The translations under genes and the position numbers were made by a program. Positions 42,933 through 52,829 of a DNA stretch of 64,000 nucleotides are shown in pieces (the first letter of the stretch is position 1; each line of letters starts with the position of its first letter). Under the pieces are notes generated by a model. The model did not search any database. It was not told where the DNA came from and was given only the letters and a program-made list of their open reading frames with translations. This DNA comes from Albibacterium profundi (GTDB lineage Bacteria > Bacteroidota > Bacteroidia > Sphingobacteriales > Sphingobacteriaceae), in assembly GCF_042159835.1 (NCBI RefSeq), contig NZ_JBBVGT010000002.1:1240001-1304000 (forward strand). The letters are read 5' to 3'.

Positions 42933-45900
42933 ATGAAACACTTTTATGAAAAAAATGTGACCAGGTTCCAGAACCATAGAAAATGGATAGCTTTCTGCAT
43001 ATTCATTTTTACTATTTATGGGGGGAAGGTTACGTTCGCAAAGGGCATCGTGCCTCCCATGGCGGTTGAGTTGAGCCGTCTGGACTTAACGAATTATCAT
43101 ACAGAGTCAGCCGACATTGAAGTTAGAGGAACGGTTGTCGATACCGCCGGAAACACTCTGCCCGGCGTTAGCGTACAGGTTAGGGATGATGCGAGTATCG
43201 GAACTGTGACCGATTTGAATGGTAAATATATCTTGGATGTTCCGGACGACGCGGTTTTAGTTTTTCGGTTTATGGGTTTCCTGCAACAGGAGATCGAGGT
43301 TCGTGGACGTCAAGTAATTGATGTGACGATGATGGAAGACGTTGCAGGATTAGAAGAGGTTGTCATCGTAGGGTTCGGTACACAAAAGAAACAGAGTGTG
43401 GTAGGTGCGCAGTCAACGGTCAACGTAAAGGACCTAAAAGCGCCTGTTGCAGATCTTACGACTGCCATCGCTGGGCGGTTAGCGGGTGTGGTTGCCACGC
43501 AAAGAGGTGGCGGACCAGGGGCAGACGGAGCAGCATTATTTATTAGAGGAGTCGGAACGTTCGCATCAAGTCCGCAGGGTCCGCTACTGGTGGTAGACGG
43601 TGTTCCTGATCGAGATATTAATAATATTGATCCAGAAGATATCGAGTCGTTTACCGTACTAAAAGATGCGACGGCGACAGCTGTTTATGGAACAAGAGGT
43701 GCGAATGGGGTAATCTTGATAAATACAAAAAAAGGGAAGGCTGGAAAGCCAACTATAAACGCTGAGTTTAATCAGGCGGTAAACAAATTTACATTCTTAC
43801 CGGAATTTATTGACGGCCCTACCTTTATGACACTCTATAATGAAGGACTTACTATGCGTGGCCGGACCCCTCAATATACACAAGAGAGAATCGATAAACA
43901 CATCAGTGGCGAAGATCCAGATCTATATCCTAATGTTGATTGGTATGACGTTCTTTTTAACGACTATGGTAGCAATAATCGAGCGACACTGAATGTTAAT
44001 GGTGGTTCTGAAAATGCTTCATATTATATTTCTGCAGGTTATTTTGGAGAGGTGGGACAGTTTAAACGAGATAATGTTCAATCTTATAATTCGACCTTAA
44101 AGCTGAATCGGTTTAACTTTACCAGTAATGTTGATGTTAATATCACTAGAACGACCGAGTTGGAGCTCGGTGTAAATGGTTACATCACCAACCTAAACCG
44201 CCCTTACTATGGTGTTAATCAAATATTTTCATTGGCTACGGCCAGCGCACCTCACATTATGCCACCTCAATATTCCAATGGGGAATGGCCTCAATTAAAG
44301 GGTGCTCTGATCAGTCCTTATATGGCATTAACCCAGTCGGGTGTCACGAATTCGTACAATAATACAGTACGTTCAAACCTGCGGGTTAATCAGGATTTGG
44401 ATATGATCGTAGAGGGCTTGAGTGCCACCGCTATGTTTGCATTTGATGTAAATGTGAACAATAATCTGAATCGTGGGCGTACTTTACAAACTTATTGGGC
44501 TCTGGGCCGTGACGAGCAAGATAGTTTAATCACTGAAATCAGTACTGCTGGTTCTAAAGAGCTCGGTTTCGACCTTACACGATATGGTGATCGCCGGTTC
44601 TATACCGAGTCGGCCGTTAACTATTCGAACCGTTTCGGTGTACACGACGTTTCAGGAATGTTGTTGTTCAATCAGTCTGATTATAGTGATGCCACATCGC
44701 GAGTTGGAAGTTACAAAGCGGCTATACCTTATCGTCAAAGAAACATCGTTGGTCGTGCTAACTACGGGTATGACGACAAGTATTACGCAGAAGCGAACTT
44801 TTCATATTCTGGCTCAGATAATTTTGTCGACAGCGAACGTTATGGTCTTTTCCCATCCTTCGGTGTAGGATGGTTGGTTTCGAATGAGAAGTTCTTCGAG
44901 CCCTTGAAAGATATTTTCCCTCACTTCAAGCTGCGCTATACGTACGGGCTTTCGGGGAATGCAGCATTGAACAATCCTAATTTGAGGTTTCTGTATCTGA
45001 CGACAGTGGGAGACGCAGGTGGTTATACATTTGGTCGCCCAGGTTCAACTCGCTCCTTTACAGGGTACAATGAATCCAGAATCGGTGGAAATGTTAGATG
45101 GGAAACCTCGTATCGTCAAAACCTCGGTGTCGAGCTCAACCTCTTCCGCGACGATTTGCAGCTTATCGTCGAACTCTTTAAAGAGCGAAGAGAAGGTATC
45201 TTACTTCCGAACTACGTGATACCGTATAACTCAGGCTTTACCGTAGGAAATATACCTTACAATAACATTGGAAAAACAAATAACAAGGGTATTGATGTAA
45301 CCCTAGATTACAATAAAAGCTGGACCGATCAGAATTTCCTATCCTTTCGTGGAACCTTCAACTACAATAAAAACCTGGCTGTATTTGATGGCCTACCGCC
45401 ATGGCGTTACCCTTATCTCGATAGAATCGGCAAACCGATTAGTCAGCGTTTCGGCTATATTTCCATGGGTTATTTCAATAATCAAGACGAGATCGATAAT
45501 GCAGCTATACAGGCAGGTGATGTTCGTCCAGGTGATATCCGTTATAAAGATTTAAACGGTGATGGAGTGATCAACAGTAATGACCAAACCGCAATAGGCT
45601 ATGGTAGTACACCGAGAATAGTTTATGGTTTAAGTTTAGGAGGTGGTTTTAAAGGTTTCGACATCAGTCTATTCTTCCAAGGTGTCGGCTTAGTAGACTT
45701 TAACTATGCAAGTGGATTTGCAACAAATCCTTTTTCGCAAGGAGCTACTTACGGGAATATGTATAAGCAGATTCTTGACCGCTGGACTCCTGATAATCCG
45801 AGTCAGGATGCGTTTTATCCTCGCCTTTCTACCAGTCAAGATCAGACAACCAATTACTATACAAGTACACACTGGATACAACGCGCTGACTATTTGCGCT

Positions 45901-46109
45901 TAAAACAGGCGGAGTTTGGATATACGTTTACAGACACCGGCTTCCTTGACAGAATCGCAGTTCAGCGATTAAGGTTATTCGTTAGCGGGACCAACCTCCT
46001 GACATTATCGCCGTGGAAGTTTTGGGATCCAGAGCTGGGAGATGGAACCGGTGCGGTATATCCTAATATAACAACTTACAACTTCGGTATTCGTGTAAAC
46101 TTTCAATAA
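42933..46109 (+). CDS. SusC/RagA family TonB-linked outer membrane transporter
   Basis: A 1058-residue porin-like receptor. A signal region (about residues 15-37) is followed by a carboxypeptidase-regulatory-like domain (62-133; RGTVVDTAGNTLPGVSVQVR), a TonB box region near 140-150 (LEEVVIVGFG), the plug (about 155-270; RLAGVVATQRGGG, VDGVPDRDINNIDPEDIESF, TAVYGTRGANGVILI) and a 22-strand barrel ending in aromatic residues. It takes up oligosaccharides with its SusD lid, using TonB energy. susD follows after 8 bp. No sigma/anti-sigma or HTCS regulator is adjacent. Confidence 0.95.
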   Translation: MKHFYEKNVTRFQNHRKWIAFCIFIFTIYGGKVTFAKGIVPPMAVELSRLDLTNYHTESADIEVRGTVVDTAGNTLPGVSVQVRDDASIGTVTDLNGKYILDVPDDAVLVFRFMGFLQQEIEVRGRQVIDVTMMEDVAGLEEVVIVGFGTQKKQSVVGAQSTVNVKDLKAPVADLTTAIAGRLAGVVATQRGGGPGADGAALFIRGVGTFASSPQGPLLVVDGVPDRDINNIDPEDIESFTVLKDATATAVYGTRGANGVILINTKKGKAGKPTINAEFNQAVNKFTFLPEFIDGPTFMTLYNEGLTMRGRTPQYTQERIDKHISGEDPDLYPNVDWYDVLFNDYGSNNRATLNVNGGSENASYYISAGYFGEVGQFKRDNVQSYNSTLKLNRFNFTSNVDVNITRTTELELGVNGYITNLNRPYYGVNQIFSLATASAPHIMPPQYSNGEWPQLKGALISPYMALTQSGVTNSYNNTVRSNLRVNQDLDMIVEGLSATAMFAFDVNVNNNLNRGRTLQTYWALGRDEQDSLITEISTAGSKELGFDLTRYGDRRFYTESAVNYSNRFGVHDVSGMLLFNQSDYSDATSRVGSYKAAIPYRQRNIVGRANYGYDDKYYAEANFSYSGSDNFVDSERYGLFPSFGVGWLVSNEKFFEPLKDIFPHFKLRYTYGLSGNAALNNPNLRFLYLTTVGDAGGYTFGRPGSTRSFTGYNESRIGGNVRWETSYRQNLGVELNLFRDDLQLIVELFKERREGILLPNYVIPYNSGFTVGNIPYNNIGKTNNKGIDVTLDYNKSWTDQNFLSFRGTFNYNKNLAVFDGLPPWRYPYLDRIGKPISQRFGYISMGYFNNQDEIDNAAIQAGDVRPGDIRYKDLNGDGVINSNDQTAIGYGSTPRIVYGLSLGGGFKGFDISLFFQGVGLVDFNYASGFATNPFSQGATYGNMYKQILDRWTPDNPSQDAFYPRLSTSQDQTTNYYTSTHWIQRADYLRLKQAEFGYTFTDTGFLDRIAVQRLRLFVSGTNLLTLSPWKFWDPELGDGTGAVYPNITTYNFGIRVNFQ

Positions 46110-46117
46110 ACAACACA

Positions 46118-47953
46118 ATGAAAAACATACTAAGAAAATATAACTATAGGCTTTTATTGTTGGTGGGGGTATTCTTGTTGCCGACTGCCTGCAAAAAGGA
46201 TTACTTTGACACGCAACCTGACAATATAGTCAGCGTAGACGAAATATTTGCCAACCGTGGGCAAACTGAACGATGGTGGGCCGGTTTATTTACCAATATT
46301 CCTGACATCTGGAATCAACCTTATGCTTTTTCTTATAGCATCACGTCCGATGAAATGGATGCGAGTAACTGGACAAATCCAGGAATGAACAGCGGTGCGA
46401 TCAATGCTGATGCAACGCCATCAGATTTTACAGCCCTATACGAACGTATACGACTTGCCACCATCTTTCTTGAACGTGTAGACGGGAATCAAGAAATACA
46501 GAATCTGGCCAATGGCGCGGAAATCATCAAACACTACAAAGGAGAGGCTAGATTTCTCAGGGCTTATTATTATTGGAAAATGATGAAAGACCTAGGCCCC
46601 GTTGTGATAGCGCCTTTACAATCGGCTAAGCCTGAGGATGACTTTCAGATTCCACGGAGCTCATGGGACGAGTGCGTTGAATTTGTCTTATCAGAATTAG
46701 CGCTGGCGAAGGCTGACTTGCCGGTCGACTATTATTTGTCAGGGACAACCACAGTCGATGGAACCCAGGTAGGGCGTATCAACAAGATGATTGTAGAAGC
46801 ATTAGAGTCTCAAATTCTGTTGTTTAATGCAAGTCCGCTTTACAATGGTAATACAGAATTAGGGGATTTTAAGAACTACGACGGGAAACAGCTCATCAGC
46901 CAGACCTATGACCCAGCAAAGTGGGATAGAGCTGCCGCCGCGGCAAAAGAAGCGATTGACATTGCAGAAGCTAATGGTAAGCATTTATTCAGAGTTCAAA
47001 ACGAAGATCCGTTCAGAGCGGGGTACTTGTCTGTCCGGAATCTTTTTTGGGATGGATGGGAAGAAGAGGGAATCTGGGTTAGACCGTCTTCCAACACATG
47101 GCAATGGGAAATCCACTCGTCACCACGGTCTACGCAGGGAACAGCTTATAATGGACTGGCTGTAGTGCAGCAATTGGTTGACGACTTTAGGATGAGTAGC
47201 GGAGAGTCGATTGAAGAAAGTGATTCCTATACAGAAGAAGCCTATGTAGCAGAAAATACAGATTATTATGTTGCAGGAACCAACCAGATGTATGCGAATC
47301 GCGAACCAAGGTTTTATGCCTATGTGACCTTTAACGGTGCGTTCAATCCCGGTGCATCCAAGACTGGTGCAAACAACAGTCGTGTAGAGTTCTTTTATAC
47401 AGGAACATCGGGTAAGTCGAGCGCTCCGAGAGATTGGCCTAAGACAGGCTATACTGCACGTAAAAATATACACCCCACCTTCAGTGTTAATCCAGGTGTG
47501 AATGTGGCCAGACCGGCCATGTTGATCCGCTTAGCTGAGCTGTACTTAAACTACGCAGAGGCACTAAATGAGTCGTCACCCGGAAACCCAGAGGTATTGG
47601 AGTACTTAAACCGTGTGAGAGAACGTGCGGGGTTAGATCCATTGGCTCCAGGCTTGAGCCAATCGCAACTTCGTGAAGAGATCCGTTTAGAAAGACGATT
47701 AGAACTATGTTTTGAAGGTCATCGATATTTCGATGTTAGAAGGTGGAAAATACCAGATGAACCAGGTTCCAACCAGGGAGGTGTATTCTATGGGATGAAC
47801 ATGGATGCTGGGACCAACTTGTCCGATCCTGCATATCACGAAAGAGTTCCAGCTTTCAGTCGCACCGAATGGCAGCGTAGATATTATTTCATGCCATATG
47901 GGCAAAACGAAATGGATAGAAACAAGGCCTTGGTACAGTTTCCAGGCTACTAA
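46118..47953 (+). CDS. SusD/RagB family nutrient-binding lipoprotein
   Basis: A 611-residue lipoprotein (LPTAC, Cys25). It has the SusD N-terminal part (DYFDTQPDNIVSVDEIFANRG), the TPR-like helices with EARFLRAYYYWKMMKDLGPV, and the C-terminal signature LIRLAELYLNYAEALNE and RERRLELCFEGHRYFDVRRWK-like segment. It forms the lid of the SusC barrel and binds the glycan at the cell surface. It is coupled with susC and followed 41 bp later by a discoidin lipoprotein. Confidence 0.95.
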   Translation: MKNILRKYNYRLLLLVGVFLLPTACKKDYFDTQPDNIVSVDEIFANRGQTERWWAGLFTNIPDIWNQPYAFSYSITSDEMDASNWTNPGMNSGAINADATPSDFTALYERIRLATIFLERVDGNQEIQNLANGAEIIKHYKGEARFLRAYYYWKMMKDLGPVVIAPLQSAKPEDDFQIPRSSWDECVEFVLSELALAKADLPVDYYLSGTTTVDGTQVGRINKMIVEALESQILLFNASPLYNGNTELGDFKNYDGKQLISQTYDPAKWDRAAAAAKEAIDIAEANGKHLFRVQNEDPFRAGYLSVRNLFWDGWEEEGIWVRPSSNTWQWEIHSSPRSTQGTAYNGLAVVQQLVDDFRMSSGESIEESDSYTEEAYVAENTDYYVAGTNQMYANREPRFYAYVTFNGAFNPGASKTGANNSRVEFFYTGTSGKSSAPRDWPKTGYTARKNIHPTFSVNPGVNVARPAMLIRLAELYLNYAEALNESSPGNPEVLEYLNRVRERAGLDPLAPGLSQSQLREEIRLERRLELCFEGHRYFDVRRWKIPDEPGSNQGGVFYGMNMDAGTNLSDPAYHERVPAFSRTEWQRRYYFMPYGQNEMDRNKALVQFPGY

Positions 47954-47994
47954 AGTATAATCTGTACTTATAATTTATTTAATCCTCATTTGAG

Positions 47995-48951
47995 ATGAAA
48001 AAACATTCAATCTATTATATTATCGTATTCTCCTTCCTTGCCATTGTTGGGTGCAAGGAAGACACGCCTCCCTATGAGCAGCTAACAGACAGTAAAGAGG
48101 GAGCAAATGTATTTATTGCTAAAGCTAAAACGGGCGAACAAATGCTCACGATGTTTCCAATAGAAGAGCGTGCAGTCAATTTTGGAGTCGGTTTTGGTGC
48201 GGTAGGCCTCCCTGCCAGTGATATCGCAGTCACCTTGACTAAAGACAATCATGTACTTGACAGTCTGAACAATATTCGTGTTTTAAACAATGAAGAACCG
48301 TATCTCCCCTTCCCAGACGCCGGTTATTCGATTGACAAGCTGAGCCTGGTTATCCCATCGGGCACAATCTCTTCAGATTTGGCAAATTTGACTTATGACC
48401 CAAGCCAATTTGATACAGAGAAAGACCATTTATTGGCACTGACTATTTCCGATGCTTCAGGCTATGATATTAGTCCGAGTGCAAAAACACTGATTTTTAT
48501 TGCACCAAAGTTAGAAGCGCGGCCAGCTAATACTGATGGATGGGTGGCAACGGCATCGACCGAGCAACTATCAGGTGAAAATACCGGTCTTGCTTCAGCT
48601 GTTTTAGATGGCGACTTAAATACCATTTGGCATTCTAGATATGCTGGTGGACCAGTTAGCTCCTACCCGCACTGGTTGAGTTTTGATATGCAAGAAGCTA
48701 TTTACGTAACAAAAATAGAGATGGCTCCTAGACAAAACAATTCGAGAGGATTTACCAAATTTATATTAGAAGGAAGCTTAGATGGAGCAGAATGGTTTCC
48801 TTTAGGAGGGGAACGTAGTTTTGACCCAGGAAATACTGCATACCAGTCTTATGATATTGAACCTCAAATGCTGAAGAACATTAGGATCACGATGCTTGAG
48901 GGGCTACAAGGACTGACCTTCTTGTCAGAATTTGTGGTATATACTTACTAA
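47995..48951 (+). CDS. DUF1735-like and F5/8 type C (discoidin) domain lipoprotein
   Basis: A 318-residue lipoprotein (IVGC, Cys20). Residues of about 30-165 look like the DUF1735 N-terminal domain found in surface glycan-binding proteins (VTLTKDNHVLDSLN, YSIDKLSLVIPSGTISSD). Residues of about 185-318 form a discoidin/CBM32-like domain (TASTEQLSGENTGLASAVLDG, WHSRYAGG, HWLSFDMQEAIYVTKIEMAPR). It should be the surface glycan-binding protein of the locus, working with SusCD. A hairpin follows the stop. Confidence 0.87.
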   Translation: MKKHSIYYIIVFSFLAIVGCKEDTPPYEQLTDSKEGANVFIAKAKTGEQMLTMFPIEERAVNFGVGFGAVGLPASDIAVTLTKDNHVLDSLNNIRVLNNEEPYLPFPDAGYSIDKLSLVIPSGTISSDLANLTYDPSQFDTEKDHLLALTISDASGYDISPSAKTLIFIAPKLEARPANTDGWVATASTEQLSGENTGLASAVLDGDLNTIWHSRYAGGPVSSYPHWLSFDMQEAIYVTKIEMAPRQNNSRGFTKFILEGSLDGAEWFPLGGERSFDPGNTAYQSYDIEPQMLKNIRITMLEGLQGLTFLSEFVVYTY

Positions 48952-48958
48952 GTTCTAC

Positions 48959-49003
48959 AAGGCGTAGTTTTGCGACTATTTTTTAATCTCTAGACTACGC
49001 CTT
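48959..49003 (+). terminator. Possible terminator after the discoidin lipoprotein gene
   Basis: AAGGCGTAGT (48959-48968) and ACTACGCCTT (48994-49003), 10 bp with a 25-nt loop, then TTGTTTTTCC. It lies between convergent genes; the long loop lowers confidence. Confidence 0.55.
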
Positions 49004-49013
49004 TTGTTTTTCC

Positions 49014-50078
49014 TTATCTAGTTAGATACCTTCTCAGGGGCTTATCGACGAACCTCATCACCACGTATGCAAAGGCGAGCATGAACAGGGTGCCACCTAT
49101 AATGATCCAGGTTAGCTCTGAAGCGCTAGGTTGCCGGCTCATATAATAGTTTCCAAATATCCAGATCCCTGCATAATGGGTCATGTATAGCGGATACGAC
49201 ATGTCGCCAAAAAATAAACAAAGTTTTTTGACGGAAGAATTCAATACTGTTCCCGCGCCCAATGAAACAAGCAATGGGAAATAAAAGATTACAATTAGGA
49301 ACTCTAACAGCCAGTTCCAGCTCGGATAAGGAGCGAGGAACGCAAATGACAGTAGCACGGCAAGACCTATAAAACCAAGTTGATTCTTGATAATCCAATT
49401 CAATCGATAGATAAGGAGCCCGGCTGAGAAGGAATAAAAAATACGTGCACCGCCATGCCAAAAGGTGTCGCCGTTCCAACCACCCAAAAGATTTCCCGTA
49501 TTATAGCTTACTGAATAAAGAACAACAGCAGCAATAAGTGCAAGAGCAGCCAAAACCTTTCTGTTCACTCGACATAGGAAGAGAGCATAGACCATATTAG
49601 CTATATACTCCCAGAACAATGACCATGAAGGAGCATTCAACCCAAAATTGTTGAAAGCCCTTTCTTCCATTGTTGGAAATGGAATAAGCAAAGCCGAACA
49701 TATAAAGATTAGAATAATTCGTCCCGCACTGTATAGTTCAGACTCACCACCAAAAGGATCAAACAAGAATGCCAAGAGACCCAGTACCGACCCGAAAACC
49801 ACCATGGGGTGCAATCGGGTTAATCTCAGCTTAAAAAATTCCTTTAGTCCCATGCTCTTGATCCGGTCGTCATAAGCATAACCCACTACAAAGCCCGATA
49901 AACAGAAGAAAAAGTCCACTGCCAAAAAACCATGACCGATAAAATTTAGACTGGGTTCAGGAATTATCCATTCCATGAAGTGGAAGATAACAATAGCCAG
50001 GGCCGCTACTCCTCGTAAACCGTCCAGTACTTCAAAATGTTTCTTGCTCTGGAACAACTGAGGCTTTGCGTGCGACAT
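49014..50078 (-). CDS. Acyltransferase family 3 membrane protein
   Basis: A 354-residue integral membrane protein with about ten hydrophobic segments. The family motif is HFEVLDGLRGVAALAIVIFH near the N-terminus with the conserved Arg and His; RLTRLHPMVVFG and DMSYPLYMTH are other known segments. Such proteins O-acetylate surface or exported sugars. The ATG at 50078 is preferred since the upstream frame lacks a membrane start. It stands inverted inside the glycan locus and may modify glycans or be a separate unit. Confidence 0.87.
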   Translation of the reverse strand: MSHAKPQLFQSKKHFEVLDGLRGVAALAIVIFHFMEWIIPEPSLNFIGHGFLAVDFFFCLSGFVVGYAYDDRIKSMGLKEFFKLRLTRLHPMVVFGSVLGLLAFLFDPFGGESELYSAGRIILIFICSALLIPFPTMEERAFNNFGLNAPSWSLFWEYIANMVYALFLCRVNRKVLAALALIAAVVLYSVSYNTGNLLGGWNGDTFWHGGARIFYSFSAGLLIYRLNWIIKNQLGFIGLAVLLSFAFLAPYPSWNWLLEFLIVIFYFPLLVSLGAGTVLNSSVKKLCLFFGDMSYPLYMTHYAGIWIFGNYYMSRQPSASELTWIIIGGTLFMLAFAYVVMRFVDKPLRRYLTR

Positions 50079-50188
50079 AGATGGTGTTGATCTATTGGGT
50101 TTGAATCGTTTGGATGTGAAGAAACTAAATTGATAGCAAGATAACAAAATATTTTATTTTATATTTACGGATACCACCGACCTAGATC

Positions 50189-51850
50189 ATGATGCGCAAC
50201 GTTAGAACGACCCTTGTCTTATTTTTTATTCTGCTTAGTGTATTTGAGTATTCTTATGCTTCGAAGGACGATGCGAAGCGCTACGAGGCCGATGTTATTA
50301 TCTACGGTGGAACCTCGGCCGCCATCATCTCAGCTGTACAGGTTGTCCAACTGGGTAAGTCAGTACTCGTCGTATCGCCGGATAAGCACTTAGGTGGATT
50401 ATCTTCAGGAGGACTCGGTTTCACCGATACGGGCGACAAGTCGGTCATCGGGGGCTTAGCCAGAGAGTTTTACCATCGTGTGTATCTGCATTATCAAGAT
50501 ACGGATGCTTGGAAATGGCAAAAGAAATCCGAATATGGTAATAGGGGACAAGGAACTGCAGCTATCGACGGTGAGGAACGGACCATGTGGATTTTTGAGC
50601 CTCATGTAGCTGAATCCATATTTGAAGATTTCGTGAGAGAGAACACTATTCAGGTTCATCGCGACCAATGGCTAGACCGGGAGAATGGAGTTGAAACCTT
50701 GGATGGTAAGATCATGGCTATTAAAACACTAAGCGGGAATGTCTATTCGGGAAGCGTGTTTATTGATGCTACCTATGAGGGAGACCTAATGGCTGCTGGA
50801 GGAGTCAGCTACCATGTCGGTCGCGAATCTAATGACACCTATGGCGAAACCTGGAATGGCATTCAGGTCGGCATCTTACATCATCAACACTGGTTTCACG
50901 CAGATATTAGTCCGTATAAGATTGCCGGAGACCCCAGCAGCGGAGTGCTCCCTCGTATTTCCACAGCGCCACCAGGGGAAAAAGGAGAAGCAGACCATCG
51001 GATTCAAGCCTACTGTTTTCGTATGTGCCTTAGCAACCATCCAGAAAATAGAGTCGAATTTCCGAAACCGGACGCCTACGATCCAAGCCAATATGAGTTA
51101 TTACTGAGAGTCTATCAAAGCGGTTGGAATCAAACTTTTAATAAATATGATCCGATACCCAACAGGAAGACCGACACCAATAACCATGGCCCTTTCAGTA
51201 CTGATAACATCGGGATGAACTACGATTATCCTGAAGCATCTTACGAACGGCGAAGAGAAATCATCAAAGAGCACGAAAACTATCAGAAGGGGCTTTTATA
51301 TTTTATGGCCAACGACGAACGAATGCCTTCTGATGTGCAAGAAGAAATTAAAAAATGGGGCTTGGCGAAAGATGAGTTTGTCGATAATGGCAACTGGCCT
51401 CATCAATTGTATATCCGAGAAGCAAGACGAATGATTGGCCATGAAGTTATGACAGAGCACGAAGTCCTCAATACACGTGATGTCAATAACTCCATAGGTA
51501 TGGGATCATACACCCTTGACTCCCACAATGTGCAGCGCTATATCAAAGAAGATGGCTTCGTCCAGAATGAAGGAGATATTGGAGTCCCTACCAAGAGCCC
51601 TTATAAGATCTCATTGGGTTCTATCATGCCCAAGAAAGAAGAGTGTAGCAACTTGATGGTTCCGGTTTGCGTTTCCAGTTCTCATATAGCGTTTGGTTCA
51701 ATCAGGATGGAACCCGTGTTTATGATATTAGGACAAAGTGCTGCAACGGTAGCTGTGATGGCGATTGATAACAATCAAGCGGTGCAGGACATCGATTACC
51801 CGTCATTAAAAAAGCAACTAATAGCTGATAAACAGATATTAACCCAATAA
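50189..51850 (+). CDS. Exported FAD-dependent oxidoreductase
   Basis: A 553-residue protein of the FAD-dependent oxidoreductase family (PF12831 type). A signal peptide (to about residue 24, SYAS) is followed by the dinucleotide-binding segment ADVIIYGGTSAAIISAVQVV with GGTSA in place of GxGxxG, then LGGLSSGGLGFTDTGD, EPHVAE, and the C-terminal VPVCVSSSHIAFGSIRMEPV with FMILGQSAA. Relatives occur in glycan and uronate loci; the substrate may be a sugar or sugar acid. It stands 9 bp ahead of the isomerase-like gene, so both are likely one operon. Confidence 0.87.
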   Translation: MMRNVRTTLVLFFILLSVFEYSYASKDDAKRYEADVIIYGGTSAAIISAVQVVQLGKSVLVVSPDKHLGGLSSGGLGFTDTGDKSVIGGLAREFYHRVYLHYQDTDAWKWQKKSEYGNRGQGTAAIDGEERTMWIFEPHVAESIFEDFVRENTIQVHRDQWLDRENGVETLDGKIMAIKTLSGNVYSGSVFIDATYEGDLMAAGGVSYHVGRESNDTYGETWNGIQVGILHHQHWFHADISPYKIAGDPSSGVLPRISTAPPGEKGEADHRIQAYCFRMCLSNHPENRVEFPKPDAYDPSQYELLLRVYQSGWNQTFNKYDPIPNRKTDTNNHGPFSTDNIGMNYDYPEASYERRREIIKEHENYQKGLLYFMANDERMPSDVQEEIKKWGLAKDEFVDNGNWPHQLYIREARRMIGHEVMTEHEVLNTRDVNNSIGMGSYTLDSHNVQRYIKEDGFVQNEGDIGVPTKSPYKISLGSIMPKKEECSNLMVPVCVSSSHIAFGSIRMEPVFMILGQSAATVAVMAIDNNQAVQDIDYPSLKKQLIADKQILTQ

Positions 51851-51859
51851 ATTTCGACC

Positions 51860-52738
51860 ATGATCAAAACAAAATTAAAACTTCAAACGCTTCTTTTGCT
51901 TCTTTTATGTTCCTTGTTTACTTCGGTAAACGCACAGGATAAGAAAATTACAGATTATCAACACTATCCCGAAGAAAAACTAGGCTGGCATTTAGGAACA
52001 CAAGCCTATAGCTTTCGTTTGTTTACTTTCGCAGAAGCTTTACAGAAAACCGATAGTGCAGACTTAAAGTTTATTGAATCCTTTCCCGGGCAGACCATCG
52101 GCGGCGGCATTGAGGGGAAAATGGACTATACGATGACTCCTGAAAAAAGAGAGCAGGTTTTAAAAATGGTTAAAGACCATGGCATTAAGCTGTACGCTTA
52201 TGGGGTAGTTAACGCGGATTCCGAGGAATCTTGGCGACAACTTTTTGAGTTTGCCAAGGCAATGGGGATCCAGAACATAAATTCAGAACCGAAGCGAGAA
52301 GATCTTCCCCTTGTCGGGAAGTTAGCCAGTGAGTTCAAAATCAAGGTTTCCATTCACAATCACCCTAAACCGTCAATTTATTGGAGTCCTGATTCTGTGT
52401 TAAGCGCCATTGCCCTAGCGGACAGTAAGTATGTAGGTGCATGTGCCGATATTGGCCACTGGATACGTTCTGGACTTGATCCTGTCGAAAGTTTGAAAAA
52501 ACTAAAAGGTCATATCAATCACCTGCATTTTAAAGACCTGAACGCTAAGTCCCGAGAAGCTAAAGATGTGCATTGGGGCACTGGCGTTGCTAACGTTCCT
52601 GCATTAATCAAGGAATTGAAGCGTCAGAAATTCAAAGGAATGCTTTCTGCTGAATATGAAACCAACTGGTCACATAACACACCAGATATAACCGCTAGCG
52701 TGGTCAATTTCCGAGAAATAGTGCGGGAATTGGACTAA
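51860..52738 (+). CDS. Exported sugar phosphate isomerase/epimerase-like TIM-barrel protein
   Basis: A 292-residue protein with a signal peptide (to about residue 26, VNAQ). The TIM barrel of the xylose isomerase-like/AP endonuclease 2 type shows probable metal ligands in KVSIHNHPKPS, GACADIGHWIRSG, HINHLHFKDL and LSAEYETNW. Such exported members are common in Planctomycetes and Bacteroidota and often pair with oxidoreductases, where they may act on 3-keto sugars. The neighbour is the exported FAD oxidoreductase, which fits an oxidise-then-isomerise or cleave scheme. This is inference. Confidence 0.83.
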   Translation: MIKTKLKLQTLLLLLLCSLFTSVNAQDKKITDYQHYPEEKLGWHLGTQAYSFRLFTFAEALQKTDSADLKFIESFPGQTIGGGIEGKMDYTMTPEKREQVLKMVKDHGIKLYAYGVVNADSEESWRQLFEFAKAMGIQNINSEPKREDLPLVGKLASEFKIKVSIHNHPKPSIYWSPDSVLSAIALADSKYVGACADIGHWIRSGLDPVESLKKLKGHINHLHFKDLNAKSREAKDVHWGTGVANVPALIKELKRQKFKGMLSAEYETNWSHNTPDITASVVNFREIVRELD

Positions 52739-52817
52739 AGTTCGGATATTGAATGATAGATTGCCACCGCAATGTTTGTTTCGCGTTTGGCTTATCCGAC
52801 TGTCGTCTTAATTTTCG

Positions 52818-52825
52818 TATTTTTG
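52818..52825 (+). promoter_or_regulatory. Promoter -7 element next to the start of the PNPOx-UbiA gene
   Basis: TATTTTTG matches TAnnTTTG and ends 4 bp before the ATG at 52830. The predicted transcript starts at the ATG, without a leader. No TTG was found at the usual -33 distance. Confidence 0.6.
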
Positions 52826-52829
52826 TAGC

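Noticed and set aside
47120..47473. 117-codon ORF opposite susD
   Set aside because: Antisense shadow with odd composition and no upstream signal.
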